A stretch of 6,417 nucleotides of DNA, from positions 1 to 6,417 of the forward strand of contig URVW01000097.1 in the NCBI GenBank assembly GCA_900551435.1. The letters run 5' to 3'. Position numbers and translations under genes: made by a program. Under the pieces are notes generated by a model. That model was not told the origin of the DNA. It worked only from the letters and a program-made list of their open reading frames with translations, and searched no databases. This DNA is from an uncultured Faecalibacterium sp. GTDB taxonomy: Bacteria > Bacillota > Clostridia > Oscillospirales > Ruminococcaceae. Positions 1 through 5,611 of this stretch are shown here, piece after piece; the stretch's first letter is position 1; each line of letters opens with the position of its first letter.

Positions 1-75
1 TACCATACCCCCGCCCAGATGTCAACACTTTTTTACAAGTTTTTTCAAGTTTCTTTTGATTTCCCTTTTCCAGCA

Positions 76-107
76 GAAAAGCGGCCTGTTTTCACAGACC
101 GCTTTCC
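76..107 (-). terminator. Intrinsic terminator of alsS
   Basis: The arms at 78-89 and 94-105 form a 12-bp stem with a 4-nt loop, a few bases beyond the alsS stop codon. Read on the minus strand, the only imperfect pair is a G-U wobble; on the plus strand the same position is a C-A mismatch. This favours a terminator for minus-strand transcripts. A short T-rich run (TTTTC) follows the stem on that strand. Confidence 0.8.
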
Positions 108-109
108 TT

Positions 110-1789
110 TTAATCCTTATGATAGACCTTCTTCAAATGTTCCGACAGTTTCATATTCTCGCTGTAGTCCACCGGGACCACGATCACGCTCGGGACCTTC
201 TGTGCAAAAGCCTCTTCCAAGGTCGGGATCAGGTCCTCTGCCTTTTCCACCCGATAGCCTTTACAGTGCATCGCTTCCGCCAGCAGCTTGAAGTCCGGGT
301 TCGTGAAATCCACAAAACAGTGCTCTCCGCCGAACTGCTCCTGTTCTTTCCACTTGATCAGACCATAGCTGGCATCCTCCCAGATCAGCGTCACGAAGGG
401 GACCTTTTCACGGACAGCGGTTTCCAGCTCCTGACTGTTCATCATGAATCCGCCGTCGCCGCAGACGGCCAGAACCTTTTTGTCCGGATTCAGCAGCTTA
501 GCCGCGAAAGCCCCCGGGATGGAGAAGCCCATACTTGCAAAGCCATTGGAGATCAGGCAGGTGTTCGGTTCGTAGCAGTCGTAGTGGCGGGCGATCCACA
601 TCTTGTGGGCACCCACGTCGCTGACGAGGATATCCTCTTTCCCCATGACCTTCCGCACATCCGCGAGGATGCGGGCCGGTTTCATCGGGCAGCTATTGTC
701 ATCGGCCATGGCCTGATGCTCTGCTTCCATCGTCTTGCGAAGGGCCAGTGCAAATTCCGGTTCTTCGGTGCGGCGGGCGCAGCGCAGAATCTCGTAGACG
801 CTCTCCGAGATGTCGCCCACGACTTCGACGGCGGGCTGATACCGTTTGTTGACATCCGCCGGGGCATTGTCGATGTGCACGATGGTCATATCCGGCCGTG
901 CGCCCCACTTGGCCGGGGCGCACTCGACGATATCATAGCCGATGGCGATGACCACATCGGCGCGGTCGAACACCTGATTCACATAGTCTTTCTGTGGGAT
1001 GCCGATGGTCCACAGGCTGTACTTGTCGTCCATCGGGATGATGCCCTTTGCCATCATCGTATTCACGACCGGGATGTGCAGCCGGTCCGCCAGCTCGGTG
1101 ATGGCCGCCGCCGCATGTCCGCGCACAGCTCCCGCACCGGCCAAGATCACCGGGTTCTTTGCCTCGCTGATGATCTTTCCCGCCGCCGCAATGTGGATGG
1201 GGTCCGCATAGAGGTCGTGGAGCTGCTGGCGCTTGAGGGGAACAGCATCGGCGGGCATCTTCGCGATGTTCTGGGGCAGGTCGATGTGGGTCGCACCCGG
1301 CTTGCCCTTTTCGGCGTGTTTGAAGGCCAGCCGCACGATCTCGCCCACCGTGTCCGGGCGGATGATCTGCTTCGAGCGCTTGGTGATCGGTTCAAACATG
1401 GCCGTCAGGTCCAGATATTGGTGGCTGGTCAGCTGCATCCGGTCCGTACCGACCTGTCCCGTGATGGCCACGAGCGGCGCACCGTCCAGATAAGCATCGG
1501 CAACGCCGGTCACAAGATTCGTTGCGCCGGGTCCCAGCGTGGACAGGCAGACGCCGGCCCGCCCGGTCAGACGGCCATATACATCGGCCATAAAGGCCGC
1601 GCCCTGCTCATGCCGCACCGGGATAAAGCGAATTTTGCTGTCCCGGATGGCAAACATCAGGTCCAGCGTTTCCTCTCCCGGGATGCCGAACATCACATCG
1701 ACGCCCTCTGCTTCCAGACAATCCACTAAGACCTGCGCGGTCGTTTTCATTTTTTGTTCCGGCTGAGCCGGTTTCGTTTCTTCATTCAT
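110..1789 (-). CDS. alsS: Acetolactate synthase, catabolic AlsS type
   Basis: This 559-residue ThDP enzyme condenses two pyruvates to 2-acetolactate and CO2 in the cytosol. Visible motifs are RHEQ at about 59-62 (ThDP-activating Glu61), GPGATNL at 86-92, a central domain at roughly 190-340, and the GDG metal/ThDP motif at 444-446 ending in Glu-Asp at 471-472. The C-terminal PVDYSEN stretch resembles Bacillus AlsS rather than anabolic IlvB. No regulatory subunit gene (ilvN) is adjacent, which also fits the catabolic form. Use as an anabolic IlvB cannot be excluded. The start at 1789 is chosen because GGAG lies 8 nt upstream; the same frame runs to 1816 but without a comparable site. Asp445 and Asp472 are 27 residues apart, as are the Mg ligands Asp447 and Asp474 that I recall for Klebsiella ALS. 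Transcription must cross a terminator-like hairpin in the leader. Confidence 0.88.
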   Translation of the reverse strand: MNEETKPAQPEQKMKTTAQVLVDCLEAEGVDVMFGIPGEETLDLMFAIRDSKIRFIPVRHEQGAAFMADVYGRLTGRAGVCLSTLGPGATNLVTGVADAYLDGAPLVAITGQVGTDRMQLTSHQYLDLTAMFEPITKRSKQIIRPDTVGEIVRLAFKHAEKGKPGATHIDLPQNIAKMPADAVPLKRQQLHDLYADPIHIAAAGKIISEAKNPVILAGAGAVRGHAAAAITELADRLHIPVVNTMMAKGIIPMDDKYSLWTIGIPQKDYVNQVFDRADVVIAIGYDIVECAPAKWGARPDMTIVHIDNAPADVNKRYQPAVEVVGDISESVYEILRCARRTEEPEFALALRKTMEAEHQAMADDNSCPMKPARILADVRKVMGKEDILVSDVGAHKMWIARHYDCYEPNTCLISNGFASMGFSIPGAFAAKLLNPDKKVLAVCGDGGFMMNSQELETAVREKVPFVTLIWEDASYGLIKWKEQEQFGGEHCFVDFTNPDFKLLAEAMHCKGYRVEKAEDLIPTLEEAFAQKVPSVIVVPVDYSENMKLSEHLKKVYHKD

Positions 1790-1814
1790 ACTTCTTACTC
1801 CTATCATCTCAAAC

Positions 1815-1850
1815 AAAAAAGGCAGCGCGACCCGTTTGGGCCACGCTGCC
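1815..1850 (-). terminator. Terminator-like hairpin in the alsS leader, possible attenuator
   Basis: On the minus strand the arms at 1850-1838 and 1833-1821 make a 13-bp stem with an AAAC loop, followed by six U (1820-1815). Two of the pairs are G-U in minus-strand RNA; in plus-strand RNA they would be C-A mismatches, so the structure is built for the minus strand. It sits 25 nt before the alsS start and after its predicted promoter. It is therefore either an attenuator of alsS or a block on antisense transcription coming from the aroD side. No leader peptide with branched-chain codon runs and no T-box were found. Confidence 0.7.
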
Positions 1851-1863
1851 TTTTGCTGATTTT

Positions 1864-1892
1864 ATTGTAGCGGATTCTGCCGCATCATGCAA
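1864..1892 (-). promoter_or_regulatory. alsS promoter
   Basis: On the minus strand TTGCAT (1892-1887) and TACAAT (1869-1864) are separated by 17 nt, a good sigma-A match. Predicted transcription starts near 1857, so the leader is about 68 nt and begins almost at the base of the hairpin. Confidence 0.7.
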
Positions 1893-1931
1893 GGACCAAT
1901 TTGAACAAAAACGACTCCACAATCGCTTACA

Positions 1932-1972
1932 GGCTTGACAAGCCGGACTGCATCCTTCTATTATAAGAAGGA
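1932..1972 (+). promoter_or_regulatory. aroD promoter with two overlapping dyads
   Basis: TTGACA at 1935-1940 and TATTAT at 1959-1964 are 18 nt apart. The -35 lies inside a 13-bp dyad (GGCTTG, A, CAAGCC, 1932-1944). The -10 lies inside a 20-bp dyad with perfect 7-bp arms, TCCTTCT at 1953-1959 and AGAAGGA at 1966-1972. Such symmetry over the core elements could be an operator; the binding protein is unknown. Confidence 0.65.
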
Positions 1973-1987
1973 AAGTGAGGGTCTGCC

Positions 1988-2746
1988 ATGTCTTGTGTTA
2001 CCATCCGAAACTGCCGCATCGGCGAGGGACGCCCCAAGGTCATCCTCCCCATCGTCGAGCAGAGCGAAGCCGCCATTCTGCAAAAGGCCGCCGAGTTTTC
2101 CACATTATCCGCTGAATGTGTGGAATGGCGGGCCGACTGGTTTTCCGATGTCCTCGATCCTGCCGCACTGAGCCGCTGTCTTTCCGCCCTGCGGAAGGCG
2201 TTGGGCGAAAAGCTTCTGCTCGTCACTTTCCGCACCAAAGCCGAGGGCGGTGAGAAAGCGCTTTCGGCTGAGCAGTACGCGGCGTTCTGCAAAACAGTCT
2301 GTGCTTCCGGCTGTGCCGATTTGCTGGACATCGAGTTCTTCCCGAATCAGGAAACGCTCCCGTCTCTCATTGCGATGGCACACGACGCCGGGGTGAAGGT
2401 CGTCTGTTCCAGCCACGACTTCCAGAAAACGCCGCCGAAGGCCGAGTTGGTACGCCGCATGGTCCAGATGCAGCAAGCCGGGGCCGACCTGCCCAAGCTG
2501 GCCGTAATGCCCACCTGCCGCACCGATGTGCTGGAGCTTCTGGCCGCGACTGCCGAGATGGCCGACCAGAACCCCGAAACGCCGGTCATCACCATGAGCA
2601 TGGGAGCCTTGGGCGCGGTCAGCCGCCTGTGCGGCGAAGCGTTCGGTTCTGCCATGACCTTTGCCAATCCCGGGACGGCCAGTGCCCCCGGGCAGGTCTC
2701 GCTCCCCGTCGTGGAAGCCGTGCTGGAAAGTCTGCGGCTGGATTGA
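1988..2746 (+). CDS. aroD: 3-dehydroquinate dehydratase, type I
   Basis: This 252-residue TIM-barrel enzyme converts 3-dehydroquinate to 3-dehydroshikimate, the third step of the shikimate pathway, through a Schiff base. Its residue numbering matches the E. coli/Salmonella enzymes closely: Glu46 and Arg48 in EWR, Arg82, His143 in the SSHDF motif, the Schiff-base Lys170 in LPKLAVMP, then Arg213, Ser232 and Gln236 at the substrate site. Length is normal for the family and all key residues are present, so it should be active. The ATG at 1988 is preceded by GAGG at 7 nt. It is a single-gene unit, divergent from alsS and convergent with iscU. No other aromatic pathway gene lies in the window. Confidence 0.95.
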   Translation: MSCVTIRNCRIGEGRPKVILPIVEQSEAAILQKAAEFSTLSAECVEWRADWFSDVLDPAALSRCLSALRKALGEKLLLVTFRTKAEGGEKALSAEQYAAFCKTVCASGCADLLDIEFFPNQETLPSLIAMAHDAGVKVVCSSHDFQKTPPKAELVRRMVQMQQAGADLPKLAVMPTCRTDVLELLAATAEMADQNPETPVITMSMGALGAVSRLCGEAFGSAMTFANPGTASAPGQVSLPVVEAVLESLRLD

Positions 2747-2776
2747 TCCTTTCTCTTTATAAATAAGAAGCACAAA

Positions 2777-2824
2777 ACCGCCCCGGCGATGCCTGTTGCA
2801 GCATCCGCCGGGGCGGTCATTTTT
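2777..2824 (+). terminator. Bidirectional terminator between aroD and iscU
   Basis: The 12-bp perfect arms starting at 2777 and ending at 2817 (ACCGCCCCGGCG and its complement) are extended inward by an ATGC/GCAT pairing past a one-base bulge. Five T follow at 2820-2824 on the plus strand, serving aroD. On the minus strand the same stem is followed by TTTTG (2777-2773), so it probably also ends the iscS-iscU transcript. Confidence 0.88.
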
Positions 2825-2839
2825 ATAAAACGCTAAGAA

Positions 2840-3283
2840 TTACTCGCCGCAGCTCTCGCAATGGTCGCAGTCCTCTTCCAGCTTGCCCACGATGGGTTCC
2901 GGATCGATGCCCTGACGGCGGTAGTAATCCGACAGAGCTGCCTTGACGGCCTGTTCGGCCAGAACAGAACAGTGGACCTTGATGGGAGGCAGACCTTCCA
3001 GCGCTTCCACAACAGCCTTGTTGGTCAGCTTGAGGGCGTCCTCGATGGTCTTGCCCTTGATGAGGTCGGTTGCCATGCTGCTGGTCGCGATGGCAGCGCC
3101 GCAGCCGAAGGTCAGGAACTTCACATCCACGATGACGTTGTTCTCGATCTTCAGGTACATGCGCATGATATCGCCGCACTTGGGGTTGCCGACTTCGCCC
3201 ACGCCGTTTGCGTCGGGGATCTCACCGACATTGTGCGGATTTGCAAAGTGCTCCATGACCTTTGCGCTATACATACTTGCCAT
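2840..3283 (-). CDS. iscU: Fe-S cluster assembly scaffold, IscU/NifU family
   Basis: This 147-residue cytosolic scaffold receives sulfur from IscS and assembles Fe-S clusters for transfer to apoproteins. The three ligand cysteines are in place: Cys36 in NPKCGD (with Asp38), Cys61 in TFGCGAA and Cys105 in HCSVLAEQ, with His104 beside the last. LPPIK at 98-102 resembles the LPPVK chaperone-recognition loop of E. coli IscU, although no hscA gene is in the window. The protein ends in an extra cysteine-rich tail, CDHCESCGE (139-147), absent from E. coli IscU. The start at 3283 has GGAG 9 nt upstream, inside the 3' end of iscS. One nucleotide separates the iscS stop from this ATG, so the two are co-transcribed. 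The next Met (residue 4) is a less likely start. Confidence 0.93.
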   Translation of the reverse strand: MASMYSAKVMEHFANPHNVGEIPDANGVGEVGNPKCGDIMRMYLKIENNVIVDVKFLTFGCGAAIATSSMATDLIKGKTIEDALKLTNKAVVEALEGLPPIKVHCSVLAEQAVKAALSDYYRRQGIDPEPIVGKLEEDCDHCESCGE

Positions 3284-3284
3284 T

Positions 3285-4502
3285 TTACTGCTCTCCCTTC
3301 AGGCTGTACTGACGGGCCTTGTTCTGACCCTGCAGCCACATACAACTCATCGCACGGCGGCGGGGAATGACTTCCTCCAGCACGTCGCACAGGTATTTTG
3401 CTTCTTCCATGGTATTCTGCGGGCCAAAGGTGAACCGCATCGAGCCGTGGCCGATCTCTTCCGGCACACCGATGCTCAGCAGAACATGGCTCGGGTCCAG
3501 ACTGTCCGAGTTGCAGGCAGAACCGGTCGAGGCGCAGATGTTGTGCATATCGAGGTCCAGCAGGATGGTCTCACCCTCCAGACCGGGGAAGCTGATGTTC
3601 ACGTTACCCGGCAGACGGGGGTTCCGGCCGCCGTTCAGGCGAGCTTCGGGGATGTTCTTCAGGATGCGGTCGATGACATAATCGCGCAGTTCCTGCTCGT
3701 GTGCCATCCGCTCTTCCAGATGTGCGGTGGCCAGTTCCAGTGCCTTGCCCATGCCCGCGATGCCGGCGACGTTCTCCGTACCAGCGCGGTGGCGGGCTTC
3801 CTGACTGCCGCCGTCGATCAGGTTCTGGGGCCAGACGCCCTTCTTGCAGTACAGCGCACCCATACCCTTGGGGCCGTTGAACTTATGAGCGCTCATGGAC
3901 AGCATATCCACGCCCAGTTCCTTGACGTCCACGGGGATCGAGCCAACGGCCTGAACGGCATCGGTGTGCATCCAGACGCCATGCTTGTGGGCGATCTCCG
4001 CGATCTCCTTGATGGGCTGGATAGTTCCGATCTCGTTGTTGGCCATCATGATGCTGACCAGTGCGGTATCGGGACGGATGGCCGCTTCCACGTCCTCGGG
4101 GCGGATGTAGCCCTCAGAGGTGGGCTGGATATAGGTGACCTCAAAGCCCATCCGCTCCAAGCTGCGCATGCTGTGCATGATGGCGTGGTGCTCGAACGCG
4201 CTGGTGATGAGGTGCTTCTTGCCCTGACGTGCCTTGGTGAATGCCGTGCCCTTGACGGCCCAGTTGTCGGCCTCAGAACCGCAGCCGGTGAAGAAGATCT
4301 CCGCCGGGGAAGCGTTGACAGCCTTTGCGACCTGTGCACGGCCGGTGTCTACGAACTCCTTGGCCTCGTAGCCAATGGAGTAGTGGCTGCTGGGGTTGCC
4401 GCAGGCTCCGCTCAGAGCCTCGGTCATCACAGCCAGTGCCTCGGGAGCACAGGCCGTGGTCGCGGCGTTGTCCAGATAGACAACTTTTTCAGAAATTTCC
4501 AT
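3285..4502 (-). CDS. iscS: Cysteine desulfurase, IscS/NifS family
   Basis: This 405-residue PLP enzyme converts L-cysteine to alanine and leaves a persulfide that feeds IscU. It shows YLDNAATT at 9-16, His105 in FEHHA, NNEIG at 155-159, Asp181 and Gln184 around PLP, and the Schiff-base Lys207 in SAHKFNGPKG. RAGTEN follows at 239-244. The catalytic Cys330 lies in a short loop, STGSACNSDS, typical of the group I (IscS/NifS) class. The start at 4502 is chosen for the AGGA about 7 nt upstream; the same frame extends to a TTG at 4556 but without a ribosome site. Its promoter lies at 4573-4601. It leads an operon with iscU. The last 25 residues after VIPRRR are a basic, poorly conserved-looking tail. 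IscS or NifS naming is interchangeable here. Confidence 0.94.
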   Translation of the reverse strand: MEISEKVVYLDNAATTACAPEALAVMTEALSGACGNPSSHYSIGYEAKEFVDTGRAQVAKAVNASPAEIFFTGCGSEADNWAVKGTAFTKARQGKKHLITSAFEHHAIMHSMRSLERMGFEVTYIQPTSEGYIRPEDVEAAIRPDTALVSIMMANNEIGTIQPIKEIAEIAHKHGVWMHTDAVQAVGSIPVDVKELGVDMLSMSAHKFNGPKGMGALYCKKGVWPQNLIDGGSQEARHRAGTENVAGIAGMGKALELATAHLEERMAHEQELRDYVIDRILKNIPEARLNGGRNPRLPGNVNISFPGLEGETILLDLDMHNICASTGSACNSDSLDPSHVLLSIGVPEEIGHGSMRFTFGPQNTMEEAKYLCDVLEEVIPRRRAMSCMWLQGQNKARQYSLKGEQ

Positions 4503-4532
4503 GGGAATATCCTGTCCTTTCCTCGGATGAAA

Positions 4533-4550
4533 TCGGGCACTCCTGCCCGA
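4533..4550 (-). promoter_or_regulatory. Perfect stem-loop in the iscS 5' leader
   Basis: TCGGGCA and TGCCCGA form a perfect 7-bp stem around a GGAG loop (as read on the minus strand), 31 nt before the iscS start and within the predicted leader. There is no U-run, so it is not a terminator. It could stabilise the mRNA or bind a protein. Confidence 0.45.
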
Positions 4551-4572
4551 ATGCAATGCTTTTGACTTTATA

Positions 4573-4601
4573 TTTATACCCTAGTATTCCCAGCGTGTCA
4601 A
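4573..4601 (-). promoter_or_regulatory. iscS-iscU promoter
   Basis: On the minus strand a consensus TTGACA (4601-4596) is 17 nt from TATAAA (4578-4573), giving a predicted start near 4566 and a leader of about 65 nt. The spacer holds ATACTAGGG (4587-4579) directly against the -10. A very similar 9-mer lies over the promoter of the Rrf2 gene, which makes it a candidate regulator site. Confidence 0.75.
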
Positions 4602-4646
4602 TATGGATTCCGTAAATTCCGGGATTTGTCCAGAATTTTTTACAAT

Positions 4647-5081
4647 TCAGCCTTTTCCCTTGCCGGTCAGCTTGCCCAGCAGGACCTTCCAGCGGGGATA
4701 TCCCCAGCGTTTGTCCTCCTCGAAGTCGTCCGCCAGCTTCCACGGGAAGTTCGAGCCGTCAAAATAGAGGTTCCCGGCTTCGTCCACACGGTCCAGCTTT
4801 TTGGGCAGATACTCCTCGTCGTAGTAGCTCTTCTTCCGGTCCGGCAAGGCCCAGTGCAGGGTCCCGTCGGCATCCATGCCGGCCGCCCAGACGCCGAACA
4901 CGAAGGTCGCCGCTTCGCCGTAACAGTGCTGCTCGAACCGGATGGCTCCATCATAATAGAACTTGATGACTTCCAGTGTTCCGGATTCCTTTTTGCCGTC
5001 CCGGCCCAGCGTCGGGCGGTAATCCTGCTGATACCGGCAGCCGCAATGGCTGCCCGCAAACTGTTTTGCTGTAAAGGGCAT
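4647..5081 (-). CDS. Hypothetical protein in the sulfur/Fe-S cluster
   Basis: I do not recognise this 144-residue protein. AAAGGA lies 8 nt before the ATG at 5081. It has no signal peptide or membrane segment. The N-terminus carries an HCGC pair (Cys13, Cys15) and a third cysteine is at 53. The middle is rich in aromatic residues and acids, with repeated short beta-like pieces each turning on D-G (FYYDGAIRFE at 41-50, DADGTLHW at 70-77, DEAGNLYFDG at 100-109). The C-terminus is a WGYPRWKVLLGKL stretch (126-138) ending in Gly-Lys repeats. It starts 67 nt after the rhodanese stop on the same strand, with no clear terminator between them, and ends 144 nt before iscS. A role in sulfur chemistry is only guilt by association. 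Its composition matches its neighbours, so no sign of recent transfer. Confidence 0.8.
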   Translation of the reverse strand: MPFTAKQFAGSHCGCRYQQDYRPTLGRDGKKESGTLEVIKFYYDGAIRFEQHCYGEAATFVFGVWAAGMDADGTLHWALPDRKKSYYDEEYLPKKLDRVDEAGNLYFDGSNFPWKLADDFEEDKRWGYPRWKVLLGKLTGKGKG

Positions 5082-5148
5082 AGGAACGATCCTTTCTTCT
5101 TCACAAACCGGACTGCAAGGCCCGCTTGTTTTTCAAAGAGACTTTGGG

Positions 5149-5472
5149 TCAAAAATGCCCTTCAAAGTCCCCTTCGATCTCATACGGCCAGCTCAGAATG
5201 CCGCCCAGATCATATAGATTCTCATAGCCGAGGCTTGCCAGCTTCTGCACGGCATCCGCGCTGCGGCGTCCCGTGCGGCAGTAGATCAGCCACGCGGCGT
5301 TTTTGTCCGGCAGGACTTCTGCGGCACGGCTCAGCACATCGCCCAAGGGCAGCAGTTTTGCGCCCGGGATGTGGCCCACGGCGTATTCGTCCGGTTCCCG
5401 GACGTCCACGGCCACCGCTTTTCCTGCATCCAGCAGCCGGATCGCAGCACCGGCATCGATCTTTTCTATCAT
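5149..5472 (-). CDS. Single-domain rhodanese-like sulfurtransferase
   Basis: This 107-residue protein is one complete rhodanese domain. It shows the CH2A-type DVREPDEYAVGHIPGA motif at 23-38 and the active-site loop CRTGRRS at 65-71, with the persulfide-carrying Cys65. The GLY-rich end DLGGILSW at 88-95 is typical of small GlpE/PspE-like proteins. The basic loop fits sulfur transfer rather than phosphatase activity. It has no signal peptide, so it should be cytosolic. The start at 5472 has GGAG at 8 nt; upstream in-frame codons lack one and lie in the promoter region. It is divergent from the Rrf2 gene and precedes the unknown gene on the same strand. Its place near iscS suggests it shuttles sulfane sulfur, but the acceptor cannot be read from sequence. 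Confidence 0.9.
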   Translation of the reverse strand: MIEKIDAGAAIRLLDAGKAVAVDVREPDEYAVGHIPGAKLLPLGDVLSRAAEVLPDKNAAWLIYCRTGRRSADAVQKLASLGYENLYDLGGILSWPYEIEGDFEGHF

Positions 5473-5502
5473 AGGTCCATCTCCTGATCTCATACTTTCT
5501 CT

Positions 5503-5508
5503 ATTATA
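5503..5508 (-). promoter_or_regulatory. Putative -10 of the rhodanese gene
   Basis: A perfect TATAAT lies on the minus strand 31 nt before the rhodanese start. No good -35 stands 16-18 nt upstream (only GAAACA at 17 nt), so the promoter may be weak or need an activator. Confidence 0.45.
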
Positions 5509-5555
5509 TGATACCAGACCTTTTTTGTTTCGACAAGAGAAAGCCGCGTTTTCAC

Positions 5556-5588
5556 TTTTCAAATCCGGTCCGCCGTGTTATACTAAGG
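5556..5588 (+). promoter_or_regulatory. Promoter of the Rrf2/IscR gene
   Basis: TTTTCA (5556-5561) and TATACT (5579-5584) are 17 nt apart, a moderate sigma-A match 28 nt before the ATG. ATACTAAGG (5580-5588) overlaps the -10 and matches 8 of 9 bases of a motif in the iscS promoter, so autoregulation is plausible. Confidence 0.55.
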
Positions 5589-5611
5589 AAACAAACAAGG
5601 AGAGAATCGCT

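Noticed and set aside
1..75. T-rich stretch beyond the alsS terminator with repeated CAAGT
   Set aside because: Low-complexity AT-rich spacer; no gene, promoter pair or convincing repeat could be supported.
56..1729. 557-codon open frame on the plus strand, antisense to alsS
   Set aside because: It lies wholly over a well-supported enzyme gene, its translation is His/Arg-rich and resembles no family, and it has no ribosome site. GC-rich codon bias in alsS keeps the opposite frame open.
1927..1953. Short leader peptide MQSGLSSL on the minus strand ahead of alsS, as a translational attenuator
   Set aside because: It lies upstream of the best alsS promoter, has only two non-adjacent Leu codons and its purine-rich site touches the ATG.
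1790..1987. T-box riboswitch controlling alsS
   Set aside because: The space between the promoter and the hairpin is too short, and no T-box sequence or specifier stem is present.
2105..2773. 222-codon minus-strand frame over aroD
   Set aside because: Antisense to aroD, whose catalytic residues are all in place; the frame even starts beyond the terminator side and lacks domain features.
4503..4556. Upstream TTG start for iscS
   Set aside because: No ribosome site precedes it, it begins only about 10 nt from the predicted transcript start, and the extra residues cover the leader hairpin.
2943..4565. 540-codon open frame on the plus strand across iscU and iscS
   Set aside because: Antisense shadow of two clear genes, spanning their junction, with no recognisable domain.
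5082..5148. Terminator between the rhodanese and the unknown gene
   Set aside because: Only weak imperfect stems without a U-run on the minus strand were found.
5303..5611. In-frame N-terminal extension of the Rrf2 regulator
   Set aside because: It would cover the rhodanese gene in antisense and the Rrf2 promoter. The ATG at 5612 has a strong ribosome site and gives the standard Rrf2 N-terminus.
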